The notes beneath the pieces are model-generated. The model saw nothing but the letters and a program-made list of their open reading frames with translations. It ran no database searches and was not told the DNA's origin. Positions 1 through 8,079 of a DNA stretch of 26,661 nt are shown here, piece by piece. The DNA is from CAYSFW01 sp964620675 (lineage in GTDB: Bacteria; Pseudomonadota; Gammaproteobacteria; UWMA-0217). The translations under genes and the position numbers were made by a program. The stretch spans positions 1 to 26,661 of the forward strand of contig CAZUJU010000048.1 in the NCBI GenBank assembly GCA_964620675.1. The letters run 5' to 3'. Positions within the stretch are counted from its first letter, which is position 1; the number at the start of each line of letters is the position of its first letter.

Positions 1-82
1 CTAGATTCCTCGGTTGACCGCTCGTTTGGGAACGTAACATGCTGTATTCGCGGAAATATTGTGGTGAATTCGGCTTCACCTT

Positions 83-109
83 CCGGGTGCACGCGCTACG
101 TGCACTCGG
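83..109. other. Strong hairpin in the leading 255-bp non-coding stretch
   Basis: The arms at 83–93 and 99–109 pair over 11 bp with one G·T pair around a 5-nt loop; the core is GTGCACG…CGTGCAC. No T-run follows on either strand, so it is not a classical intrinsic terminator. It may end a transcript entering from the left or be an operator. Apart from this hairpin and the promoter at 170–198, I see no supported gene in 1–255. Confidence 0.45.
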
Positions 110-169
110 GCACGTCCAACCAAGGATTCTAGGATTAACGGACTTTGCCGCCCTGTGGCGCGAAGAACT

Positions 170-198
170 TTGCGGTTACCGCATCAGCACATTAAAAT
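170..198 (+). promoter_or_regulatory. Sigma-70-like promoter for the heptad-repeat membrane protein gene
   Basis: TTGCGG (170–175), a 17-nt spacer and TAAAAT (193–198) give good spacing and a good -10 box. Transcription would start near 205, about 50 nt before the ATG at 256. This is read by eye only. Confidence 0.45.
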
Positions 199-255
199 AC
201 ACGGAACTACTGATTGACGCGGCCGTCGGCGTCGCTACAAGGGCTTTACAACCAC

Positions 256-1104
256 ATGATTTTCAAACGATCCAAGCAATCAAACCCAAGCGTGGAAAGC
301 GCACCGCAACGAAACCCGCGCGCGTTGGCCAAAGCCGGCCCGGTCACCGTCGAGCGCCCGACGGCAAAACCCGCCGATAAAGCCAAAGGACCCTTCGCGC
401 GCCTGCGCCCGAGCAAGACCGCCAGCGGGGCCGCGGAGCGCCCAACGGGGAAAACCAAAGCGACCAAGGCCGCCGCGCCGAAACTCAATCGACCGGTCAC
501 CGAAAAGCTGCGGCAACCCAAGGAACCCTGGCTGCTTCCGGCCCTCACCCGCAGCCTGCAACGAGTGTTCGAAACGGCGCAAAAGCGCACGGCGCGCGAA
601 GAGACGCGGCGCACCGAGATTGAGACTGCGATGCTGCAGAACTTCACCGATCGCATGGAGAACGTGTTCGGCGAGCTGCACAAGGAGTTTGACGAGCGCG
701 AGCGCATCATCGATCAGAAGATAAAAAGTACTGATCAGGAGCATCGCCACCAGGTTCAGCGCGTTCGCTGGATGAGCGTTCCGGCCGCGATCGTGGCCGT
801 GATCGCATTGGGTTATGTCTTTTATGTCGTCAATGTCATGGAAAAAGCCATGACCAGCATGTCCGGCAACATGAGCGCGATGACCGGCAATCTGTCTTCG
901 ATCACCCAGGATACCCGCAGCATGTCGCAAGACATGGGGCAACTGAGTGGCAATGTTTCGCAAATGACCAACAACGTCGGCGCCCTCAGCGGCAACGTCG
1001 GCTACATGACCCGCGACGTCGGCGCCATGAGCCATGCCATTACCCCCGCCGCACAGTCGATGGGGCCGATGATGGGCATGGTGCGCAATTTCATGCCGTT
1101 CTAG
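256..1104 (+). CDS. Single-pass membrane protein with C-terminal Met-rich heptad repeats
   Basis: I do not recognise a characterised family. With the ATG at 256 the protein has 282 residues; a weak AAGG lies 13 nt upstream. An in-frame GTG or TTG start further up is possible. Residues 1 to about 105 are rich in Lys, Arg, Ala and Pro and look disordered. Residues about 105–170 are highly charged and look helical or coiled-coil. One hydrophobic segment spans about 175–197; basic residues before it suggest a cytoplasmic N-terminus. From residue 199 to 261 nine seven-residue units follow without a break, with the pattern [M/L/V]xx[M/I/L][S/T]x[N/D], for example MSAMTGN, MGQLSGN and VGALSGN. Two of these positions (TRSMSQD and the last unit, VGAMSHA) are imperfect. 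The tail is Met-rich (MGPMMGMV). By topology the repeats should lie outside the cytoplasmic membrane. A role in envelope organisation or metal binding is conceivable but unsupported. Confidence 0.8.
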   Translation: MIFKRSKQSNPSVESAPQRNPRALAKAGPVTVERPTAKPADKAKGPFARLRPSKTASGAAERPTGKTKATKAAAPKLNRPVTEKLRQPKEPWLLPALTRSLQRVFETAQKRTAREETRRTEIETAMLQNFTDRMENVFGELHKEFDERERIIDQKIKSTDQEHRHQVQRVRWMSVPAAIVAVIALGYVFYVVNVMEKAMTSMSGNMSAMTGNLSSITQDTRSMSQDMGQLSGNVSQMTNNVGALSGNVGYMTRDVGAMSHAITPAAQSMGPMMGMVRNFMPF

Positions 1105-1112
1105 ATTCCGTA

Positions 1113-1164
1113 GGCGGCAGCAACCTGCCGCCGCGCCGTTTGCGCCACCCGCGTCTCGGGTGGC
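1113..1164 (+). terminator. Tandem hairpins after the heptad-repeat gene
   Basis: Two perfect 8-bp stems lie just after the stop codon at 1104: GGCGGCAG-CAAC-CTGCCGCC (1113–1132) and GCCACCCG-CGTCT-CGGGTGGC (1144–1164). Neither is followed by a strong T-run; only GTTT stands between them. They probably end or stabilise the upstream transcript, but the type of terminator is uncertain. Confidence 0.45.
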
Positions 1165-1365
1165 CTGAGGCGGCAACAATGCCGTGCCCCTCACAGACTC
1201 GTCGCTACCGTACGGTTCGGTGGTCAGACGGCCACCCCGCCCACTCGCAGCCCGATCGCCCGAAAACGCACCGTTCGCGTTTCGCGCCCCAACACAATCG
1301 CGACCGAGATCCCGCCGCAACCGGAGAATCCTCACCCTATCCACGTAAACTCAATCACTTACAGA

Positions 1366-1635
1366 ATGGAACAGTTCTCGCATGTTGATGCACTGACGCA
1401 CGTTAATTACGCAGGGGGAACTATCTTCACGGTTCCGCGATGTCTGCTTGGCGCCGCGCTGGTGCTCGCCATCACCGGCTGTGCCGATCATCGCTCGCAG
1501 GCGGATTTTTCCGACGCCTTGTGAAGTCCTCACCACTACGCCGTCGAAATGGATCGCCATGAATTGTTGCGCGAACCGCTTCGCCCCGGCGCACTCGCCC
1601 CGCCTTCGGCGCGCCGCTTGAGCGAAGTCGGTTAG
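1366..1635 (+). pseudogene. Probable relic of a small lipoprotein gene
   Basis: One frame encodes a clear lipoprotein signal: an Arg, a hydrophobic stretch LLGAALVLAITGC with the lipobox ending in Cys (codon 1492–1494), then ADHRSQADFSDAL. A TGA at 1522–1524 stops it. The same frame then continues with sensible sequence (HHYAVEMDRHELLREPLRP…) to a TAG at 1633–1635. The only ATG in frame (1366) has no Shine-Dalgarno sequence. A good AGGGGG (1413–1418) sits 10 nt before an ACG codon at 1429, as if a former ATG had mutated. A lost start plus an internal stop suggest a decayed gene. It could also be a live 52-residue lipoprotein, or chance. Confidence 0.35.
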
Positions 1636-1650
1636 CCCGTATCGCACGGT

Positions 1651-1670
1651 CGCGGCGGGTCGCCGCCGCG
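1651..1670. other. Perfect GC-rich hairpin upstream of the arsenate unit
   Basis: CGCGGCGG and CCGCCGCG pair perfectly around a GTCG loop. It lies 16 nt after the end of the lipoprotein relic and about 190 nt before the arsenate genes. The plus strand after it reads CCGCCTGTCAAAAAACC, so there is no T-run in that direction. Beyond the hairpins and the relic I see nothing else supported in 1105–1856; a possible -10 box (TATGCT, 1717–1722) lacks a convincing -35 partner. Confidence 0.4.
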
Positions 1671-1856
1671 CCGCCTGTCAAAAAACCTTCATTTTCATCC
1701 CCAACCCGAGACGCGTTATGCTCCCCCCGGGCAGTTCCGTCCGGTTCGCGCGATCGCACTGAAACGTGCTCGGCGCGCCGCGTCGGCGCTGCGATAGCTG
1801 CCGAAAGCGTTACGCTTCGGATCGAAAATCAACCGCTTGAAAGGAGAGTGAACACG

Positions 1857-2858
1857 ATGGCAATCACCATCGGTATCAATGGTTTTGGTCGTATGGGGCG
1901 CCTTGCCCTGCGCGCCGGCTGGCACTGTGACGACATCGAGTTCGTCTGTGTCAACGAAATCGCGACCGACGCGGCGGGTTCCGCGCATCTGCTCCAATTC
2001 GATTCGGTGCATGGCCGCTGGCCGCGTGCGTGCGCGGGAGACGGCGACACCCTGGAAATCGACGGCAAAGCGCTGAAATATCGACGTAATCCGTTGATTG
2101 GTGAGCGCGACTGGAGCGGCTGCGACATCGTGTTCGAGGCCACCGGCAAGCATCACAAAAAGCCGGAGACTCTGCGCACGTACTTTGATCAAGGGGTTAA
2201 AAAGGTAATCGTCGCGGCGCCCACCGACGGCGCGCTGAATATCGTCTACGGGATCAACGATCACGCCTACGACCCGACCATGCACCACCTCGTCACGGCC
2301 GCATCCTGCACCACCAATTGCCTCGCGCCGGTGGTCAAGGTCATGCATGAGCAGATCGGTATTCGCCACGGGACGATGACGACGATCCACGACCTCACCA
2401 ACACCCAAACCATCGTCGATAAAGGACACAAGGATCTGCGCCGCGCACGCGCCTGTGGCCAATCGCTGATCCCGACCAGTACCGGTTCGGCCAAGGCGAT
2501 CACCAAGATCTTTCCCGAGCTCGCAGGCAAGCTCAACGGGCTGGCGGTGCGGGTGCCGCTGCTCAACGCCTCATTGACCGATTTCGTGTTCGAGGCCGCC
2601 CGTCCGGTGACAGAAACCGAAGTCAACGGCTACTTTCGCGCCGCCGCGGAGGGTGAACTGAAGGGCATCCTCGGTTACGAAGAGCGCCCGCTGGTTTCGG
2701 TCGATTATCTCAACGATCCACGCTCATCGATCGTCGATGCGTTGTCGACGATGGTCATCGATGGCACCCAGGTCAAGGTTCTGGCGTGGTACGACAACGA
2801 GTGGGGATATGTGAACCGGATGATCGATCTGGCGCGCAAGATCGCACGGAGCCTGTAA
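1857..2858 (+). CDS. ArsJ-associated glyceraldehyde-3-phosphate dehydrogenase
   Basis: A GAPDH-family protein of 333 residues. The Rossmann motif GINGFGRMGR is at residues 6–15, the catalytic motif ASCTTNC at 149–155 with Cys151, the paired His is His178, and the STGSAKA phosphate-binding stretch is at 208–214. The ATG at 1857 is chosen because AAAGGAGAG (1840–1848) sits at normal distance; the in-frame GTG at 1848 overlaps that site. The next gene, arsJ, starts 3 nt after the stop. In this known pairing the dehydrogenase uses arsenate in place of phosphate to make 1-arseno-3-phosphoglycerate, which ArsJ exports; outside the cell it falls apart to arsenate and 3-phosphoglycerate. The arsenate role therefore rests on the neighbour. 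On sequence alone a glycolytic or Calvin-cycle GAPDH cannot be excluded. Confidence 0.92.
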   Translation: MAITIGINGFGRMGRLALRAGWHCDDIEFVCVNEIATDAAGSAHLLQFDSVHGRWPRACAGDGDTLEIDGKALKYRRNPLIGERDWSGCDIVFEATGKHHKKPETLRTYFDQGVKKVIVAAPTDGALNIVYGINDHAYDPTMHHLVTAASCTTNCLAPVVKVMHEQIGIRHGTMTTIHDLTNTQTIVDKGHKDLRRARACGQSLIPTSTGSAKAITKIFPELAGKLNGLAVRVPLLNASLTDFVFEAARPVTETEVNGYFRAAAEGELKGILGYEERPLVSVDYLNDPRSSIVDALSTMVIDGTQVKVLAWYDNEWGYVNRMIDLARKIARSL

Positions 2859-2861
2859 CAC

Positions 2862-4076
2862 TTGAATCCCGCCAGCCGTAACTACCTGATCGTCACCGGC
2901 GGTTATTGGGCCTTTACGCTCACCGACGGCGCGATCCGAATGCTGGTGGTGCTGTATTTCCACCTGCTCGGGTTTTCGCCATTCGAAGTGGCGATGCTGT
3001 TTTTGTTTTACGAGTTCTTCGGCATCGTCACCAACCTGGTTGGCGGATGGCTCGGCGCGCGGATCGGCCTGAACCTGACCATGCACATCGGCATGGCGCT
3101 GCAAGTCGTCGCACTCGCGATGCTCACCGTGCCTGACGCCTGGCTCTCCGTCGCTTACGTCATGGCAGCCCAGGCCCTCTCCGGAATCGCCAAGGATCTC
3201 AACAAGATGTCGGCGAAAGCGAGCGTGAAGACCTTCGCCACCGGTGGCGACTCGCGCCTGTTCCACTGGGTCGCCTTACTCACCGGGTCGAAGAACGCAC
3301 TGAAAGGGGTTGGATTCTTTGTCGGCGCACTCCTGCTCCAAGTCGTCGGCTTTCGCGCCGCACTCGCGATCCTCGCCGGCCTGCTGCTCATCGTATTGAT
3401 TGTGACCGCCGCACTGTTACCTACCGGCGTCGGCAAGATGAAAACGAAGCCGAAATTCACGCAGGTGTTTTCAAAACGCGGCGAAATCAACTGGCTCGCG
3501 GCGGCACGGTTTTTCCTGTTCGGCGCGCGCGACGTCTGGTTCGTCGTCGGCCTGCCGGTGTACCTGTACGCCGTGCTCGGCTGGAGCTTCACCCAAGTCG
3601 GCACGTTCTTCGCGCTATGGGTGATCGGTTACGGCATGGTGCAGGCGCTTGCGCCTAAACTCCTGCGCCAGAGCAACCGGTCCCACCCGCCCGGCGGCGC
3701 CAGTGCACGGTTCTGGGCACTCGTGCTTGCCGTGATTCCCGCCGCCATCGCGTGGGCGCTCGCGCAGGGCTGGCCGCCCGCGACCGTGGTCGTCGGCGGA
3801 CTGATCCTGTTCGGCATCGTCTTCGCCATCAACTCCGCGGTCCACTCCTACCTCATCCTCGCCTACTCCGACAACGATAAGGTCGCCCTCAACGTCGGGT
3901 TCTATTACATGGCCAATGCCGGCGGTCGCCTTGCCGGCACCCTCCTCTCCGGCTGGGCTTACCAAACCCACGGCCTCGAAGGCTGCCTGTGGTGGTCCGC
4001 CGCGTTTGTCGTCATCGCGTGGGGGCTTTCGGTGAGGTTACCGGAGGTTCGCGGTGGGCACGCGGCTGATCCGTAA
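2862..4076 (+). CDS. arsJ: Organoarsenical efflux permease ArsJ (MFS)
   Basis: A 404-residue integral membrane protein with about 11–12 hydrophobic segments, typical of major facilitator transporters. The N-terminal part (NYLIVTGGYWAFTLTDGAIR), the GGWLGARIGL loop and the stretch ALSGIAKDLNKMSAKASVK around residues 105–123 match what I know of ArsJ. The start is taken as TTG at 2862; GGAG (2848–2851), inside the end of the GAPDH gene, is at a good distance and no ATG fits. The substrate in characterised systems is 1-arseno-3-phosphoglycerate, made by the GAPDH encoded 3 nt upstream. No arsR, arsB, acr3 or arsC lies in the window, which is unusual for an ars cluster. No terminator is obvious after the stop. 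Confidence 0.92.
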   Translation: MNPASRNYLIVTGGYWAFTLTDGAIRMLVVLYFHLLGFSPFEVAMLFLFYEFFGIVTNLVGGWLGARIGLNLTMHIGMALQVVALAMLTVPDAWLSVAYVMAAQALSGIAKDLNKMSAKASVKTFATGGDSRLFHWVALLTGSKNALKGVGFFVGALLLQVVGFRAALAILAGLLLIVLIVTAALLPTGVGKMKTKPKFTQVFSKRGEINWLAAARFFLFGARDVWFVVGLPVYLYAVLGWSFTQVGTFFALWVIGYGMVQALAPKLLRQSNRSHPPGGASARFWALVLAVIPAAIAWALAQGWPPATVVVGGLILFGIVFAINSAVHSYLILAYSDNDKVALNVGFYYMANAGGRLAGTLLSGWAYQTHGLEGCLWWSAAFVVIAWGLSVRLPEVRGGHAADP

Positions 4077-4250
4077 CGCGTCCTGATCGATTGGCGATCG
4101 ATTATCTGCGGCGCGCCAGCACGCTGCGTGACGAGCGTTATCGTCAATTTACACGCCGAGCCGGAGTCACCTGCGCGTAGGTCTCGTCGAACTGCGACCT
4201 CGCATTCCGGTACAGTGGTGCATCGTCCTCACGCCGCATGCGCCACCCAC

Positions 4251-5009
4251 ATGACACCAGAATTCAGAGACCATTTCTCCGCCGTCGCCGACGACTACGC
4301 CGCCTTTCGCCCCAATTATCCGCCGGAACTGTTCGCGTGGCTGGCGGCGCAACTGCCGCGGCGATCACGGGCATGGGATTGTGCCTGTGGCAATGGTCAG
4401 GCGTCGCTGGGATTGGCTGAGTACGTCGATCAGGTGCTCGCGACCGACGCGAGTGCGGCGCAGATCGCGGCCGCACCGGTGCATCCGCGGATCGAGTGGC
4501 GGGTAGCGCCGGCGGAGGAAAGCGGCCTCACCGCGGCGTCGGTGGATTTGGTCACGGTCGCGCAGGCCTTGCATTGGTTCGATCTCGCAGTTTTTTACCG
4601 CGAGGTCTTGCGCGTGCTGCGCCCGGGCGGGGTTCTAGCGGTGTGGTGCTATGGCGTATTCCGCGCCGAGGACGCGGCGATCGATGCGCTGTTACAGCAT
4701 TTTTACGCGGAAACGCTCGATGCCTATTGGCCACCCGAGCGGCGCGTGGTGGAGCGTGGATATCGAGACTTGGCATTTCCGTTCGCGGAGTTCGCTACGC
4801 CGACGTATTCACTGCAGCAGGCGTGGACGTTGCCGCAATTGCTCGGCTATCTACGCTCGTGGTCAGCGACGGCGCGATTCACGCAAGCGCGCCGCTACGA
4901 TCCGGTTGCGATTCTGGCGTCAGACCTGGTACCTGTTTGGGGCAACACCGAGCGGCGCGTCGGATTTACCTGGCCCCTCGCGTTGCGGGCCGGATTCAGG
5001 CCGGCCTGA
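4251..5009 (+). CDS. Class I SAM-dependent methyltransferase
   Basis: 252 residues from the ATG at 4251. The frame is open further upstream, but that extension (RRSRRTATS…) looks non-coding, and MTPEFRDHFSAVADDYAAFRP is a typical start for this family. There is no clear Shine-Dalgarno sequence. Motif I is at residues 42–50 (WDCACGNGQ), the acidic ribose-binding position follows in VLATDAS, and motif II is VDLVTVAQALHWFD. This resembles the Methyltransf_11 and trans-aconitate methyltransferase-like group; the substrate cannot be read from sequence. It lacks the cysteine pattern of ArsM arsenite methyltransferases, so its place after arsJ does not imply arsenic methylation. Its last 14 nt overlap the end of the RND gene on the other strand. 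Confidence 0.85.
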   Translation: MTPEFRDHFSAVADDYAAFRPNYPPELFAWLAAQLPRRSRAWDCACGNGQASLGLAEYVDQVLATDASAAQIAAAPVHPRIEWRVAPAEESGLTAASVDLVTVAQALHWFDLAVFYREVLRVLRPGGVLAVWCYGVFRAEDAAIDALLQHFYAETLDAYWPPERRVVERGYRDLAFPFAEFATPTYSLQQAWTLPQLLGYLRSWSATARFTQARRYDPVAILASDLVPVWGNTERRVGFTWPLALRAGFRPA

Positions 5010-8000
5010 CCCGAAACCACGCCGCGTACAGCGCGGGCACGAACAGGATCGTGAGCAGCGTTGCCACGGTCAAGCCGCCCATGATGGCGAAGGCCATCGG
5101 TCCCCACAGCACATTGGTGCTGAGCGGGATCATCGCGAGGATCGAGGCGGCGGCGGTGAGCACGATCGGGCGGAAACGTCGCACGGTGGATTCGCGGATC
5201 GCCTCCCACATGGGTCGTCCGTCGTCCATGTCTTGCCGAATCTGATCAACCAGAATCACGGTGTTGCGCATGATCATGCCGGAGAGCGCGATGGTGCCGA
5301 GCAAGGCGACGAAGCCGAAGGGTTGGTTGAATACCAGCAAGCCAAGCGCGACGCCGATGACCCCGAGCGGTGCGGTGAGCAGCACCATGAACACCCGCGA
5401 GAAACTCTGTAATTGCAGCATGAGCAGCGCGGCGACGACGGCCAGCATCAGCGGCATGCCGGCGGCGATAGCGGCTTCCGCGCGCTTGTTTTCCTCGAAC
5501 GCGCCGCCGGGCTCGATACGGTATCCGGGCGGTAATTGGGCACGTACGGGATCGAGCAGTGGGTCGAGCGCCATGGTGACGTCGGGCGCTTGCACGCCAT
5601 CGATGAGATCGGCGCGGACGGTAAGCGTAGGCCGGCGATCGCGTTGCCAGAGGATGGGTTCCTCGAACACAGTCTCGACCCGCGCCACTTGCGCCAGCGG
5701 CACCGCGGCGCCGGACGCGGTCGGCACGTTCACCGCGTCGATCGCCGCGAGCAGATTGCGTTCGTGTTCCGGCGCCCGCAGCACGATATCAATCAGGCGA
5801 TCGCGCTCGCGAAACTGCCCGAGCGGTAAGCCATTCAACACCCCGTGCAGGGTGTGCGAGATCGTCACGGTCGAGACGCCGAGCGCGGCGGCCTGGTCCT
5901 GATCGACCCGCACTTGCAACGCCGGGGCGCGCTCACCCCAGTCCGCATTGACGTTCAAGGTATGCGGCGAAGCGCGCATGATCTGTGCGACCTCCTCCGC
6001 AATCCGCTTGAGCCGTTGCGGGTCGTCGCCAATGACCCGAAATTGCACCGGATAGTTCACCGGCGGCCCGAGCGGGACCCGCATCACCCGCCCGCGCACT
6101 GCGGGAAAATCCTGTGCAAACAACTGGCGCACGCGCTCAAGCACCCGTTCGCGGGCGGCGATATCGTGGGTAAGCACCACCACGTGGGCGAAGTTGGGCC
6201 GGAATAGCTGTTGGTCAAGCGAGAGGAAAAAGCGCGGCGAGCCGTAGCCCACATAGGTGGCGAAGGTCTTGACGTCCTCGTCATCGGCCAGTAAGGCCTC
6301 GAAACGCGCCGCTTCGTGTTCGGTGGCGCGGATGCCGGCGCCTTCCGCGAGCCAAAGTTCGACCATCAACTCGGTACGATTGGAGGATGGAAAAAACTGT
6401 TTATTGGTCAGCCCCATACCGACGATACCGAGCGCGAACAGGCCGATCGTCGCGGCGATCACGAGCCAGCGGTAGCGCAGGCAAAACTCGATGACTCGGC
6501 GTAAGGCGCGGTAAAAACGCGTGTCGAACAGATCCTGCGCGGCGCCGGGTGCGCCCCCGTGCCGGTGCGGCTTCAAAACCACGCTGCCGACCAGCGGCGT
6601 AACAATGACCGCGGCGATCCACGAGACGATGAGTGCGATCGTCACCACCGAAAACATCGCAAAGGTGTATTCGCCGGTACTCGATTTGGCGGTGCCGATC
6701 GGCAGGAATCCGGCCACCGTGACGAGGGTACCGGTCAACATCGGAAACGCGGTGGAGCGATAGGCATAGGTGGCGGCGCGGAGCTTGTCCCACCCTTCTT
6801 CGAGTTTGCGCGCCATCATCTCGACCGCGATCATCGCGTCGTCCACCAATAGTCCGAGCGCGATGATCAAAGCGCCGGCGGAGATTCGATGCATGTCGAT
6901 AGAGAACAGCCGCATCATGAGGAAGGTGCCGGCCAACACCAGCGGGATCGTGACCGCAACCACCAAACCGGTGCGCAGACCGAGTGAGACAAAGCTGACG
7001 GCAAGCACGATCACCACCGCTTCGAGCAGCACTTTCATAAAATCGTTGATCGCCTCGCGCACGATCTGCGGCTGATCCGAGACTTGCGTGATCGCGATCC
7101 CCGGCGGCAGTTCGGTACGTAGCCGCGCCATCAGCGCCTGGAGGTTCTCGCCGAGCTTGATGACATCGCCGTTGCCCACCATCGCAACCGCCAACCCAAT
7201 CGCGGATTCGCCACGGTAGCGCATGGTCGTGACCGGAGGATCGAGATAGCCGCGGCTCACCTCGGCAATGTCACCGAGGCGCACGCTGCGGTCCCCGAGG
7301 CGCAGCGGCAAGGCGCGGAGCGCCTCCAGCGATTCGAATTGACCGGAAACCCGAAGTGCGACCGAATGGGTCTGAGTTTCGACCCGTCCCGCCTCGATGA
7401 CGCTGTTGTGGGCTTGAATTGCACCGGCAACGGTCGCGGCCGTGACGCCGAGCATCGCCAGCGCGTGATGCGAAATCTCGACGTAAACGCGATCGTCCTG
7501 GACGCCGACCAAGTCGACCTTCGCCACATCCGGCAGTCGGAGCACTTCAAGCTTGACCCGCTCGACGTGGTCGCGCAGCTCGGAGTGGCTCAGGCCCACC
7601 GCGGTGAAGGCGAAAATCGAGCCGAATACATCACCGAACTCGTCGTCGAAAAACGGGCCGATGACTTCTCGCGGCAAGCTGTGCCGGATATCGCCAACCT
7701 TTTTCCTTACCTGGTACCAGATCTCCCGCACTTCCTTGGCCGGAGAGGAATCGATCAATTCCAGGATGACCAACGATTCGCCCGGCTTGGAGTAGGCATT
7801 GGTGTATTTGTAGTACGGAACTTCCTGGAGTTCCTTGACGATGCGTTCGGTCACCAACTGGCTGATCTGTTCGGTCGTCGCGCCGGGCCACAACGTGCGA
7901 ATCACCATCGCCCGAAAGGTAAAATCGGGATCCTCGCGCTGCCCAAGAGCGAAATAGGCCAGGATCCCGCCGAAGCCCACCACCAGGACGAAAAACCACG

Positions 8001-8079
8001 CAACCTGACGGTGGCGCAGGACGATTTCCGAGAGATTGAAGCGGCCTTGGCGCTCCGCCGAGTCGGGGGCACGGTTCAT
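4996..8079 (-). CDS. RND-family efflux pump, inner-membrane permease (AcrB-like)
   Basis: 1027 residues, normal for HAE-type RND pumps. A transmembrane segment at about 27–46 is followed by a large periplasmic loop, the main membrane bundle at about 350–560, a second periplasmic loop, and a final bundle from about 870. The proton-relay aspartates are present as Asp413-Asp414 in LGLLVDDAMIAVE. The relay position usually Lys in TM10 appears as Arg938 in SGMIMRNTVILVD. It belongs with the acriflavine- or drug-exporting branch, not the CusA metal branch, as far as can be seen. The start ATG overlaps the stop of the fusion-protein gene by 4 nt (ATGA). No outer-membrane channel gene is present, so it probably uses a TolC-like partner encoded elsewhere. 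It is probably regulated by the TetR protein encoded first in the operon. Confidence 0.93.
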   Translation of the reverse strand: MNRAPDSAERQGRFNLSEIVLRHRQVAWFFVLVVGFGGILAYFALGQREDPDFTFRAMVIRTLWPGATTEQISQLVTERIVKELQEVPYYKYTNAYSKPGESLVILELIDSSPAKEVREIWYQVRKKVGDIRHSLPREVIGPFFDDEFGDVFGSIFAFTAVGLSHSELRDHVERVKLEVLRLPDVAKVDLVGVQDDRVYVEISHHALAMLGVTAATVAGAIQAHNSVIEAGRVETQTHSVALRVSGQFESLEALRALPLRLGDRSVRLGDIAEVSRGYLDPPVTTMRYRGESAIGLAVAMVGNGDVIKLGENLQALMARLRTELPPGIAITQVSDQPQIVREAINDFMKVLLEAVVIVLAVSFVSLGLRTGLVVAVTIPLVLAGTFLMMRLFSIDMHRISAGALIIALGLLVDDAMIAVEMMARKLEEGWDKLRAATYAYRSTAFPMLTGTLVTVAGFLPIGTAKSSTGEYTFAMFSVVTIALIVSWIAAVIVTPLVGSVVLKPHRHGGAPGAAQDLFDTRFYRALRRVIEFCLRYRWLVIAATIGLFALGIVGMGLTNKQFFPSSNRTELMVELWLAEGAGIRATEHEAARFEALLADDEDVKTFATYVGYGSPRFFLSLDQQLFRPNFAHVVVLTHDIAARERVLERVRQLFAQDFPAVRGRVMRVPLGPPVNYPVQFRVIGDDPQRLKRIAEEVAQIMRASPHTLNVNADWGERAPALQVRVDQDQAAALGVSTVTISHTLHGVLNGLPLGQFRERDRLIDIVLRAPEHERNLLAAIDAVNVPTASGAAVPLAQVARVETVFEEPILWQRDRRPTLTVRADLIDGVQAPDVTMALDPLLDPVRAQLPPGYRIEPGGAFEENKRAEAAIAAGMPLMLAVVAALLMLQLQSFSRVFMVLLTAPLGVIGVALGLLVFNQPFGFVALLGTIALSGMIMRNTVILVDQIRQDMDDGRPMWEAIRESTVRRFRPIVLTAAASILAMIPLSTNVLWGPMAFAIMGGLTVATLLTILFVPALYAAWFRVRPA

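Noticed and set aside
39..380. Plus-strand frame of 113 codons at the left edge
   Set aside because: It overlaps the start of the heptad-repeat gene in another frame, has no ribosome binding site and no recognisable product.
280..1344. Long minus-strand open frame of 354 codons opposite the heptad-repeat gene
   Set aside because: Its product is rich in His, Gly, Arg and Ala without any domain, and it runs through two hairpins. It is the mirror of a GC-rich gene on the plus strand.
1522..1524. TGA as a selenocysteine codon in the small lipoprotein
   Set aside because: I see no convincing SECIS-like hairpin right after it, and the start codon also looks damaged; decay is the simpler reading.
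4251..5009. Methyltransferase as an arsenite methyltransferase (ArsM) because it follows arsJ
   Set aside because: The conserved cysteines of ArsM are not present in the needed pattern, and the sequence fits the general Methyltransf_11 group.
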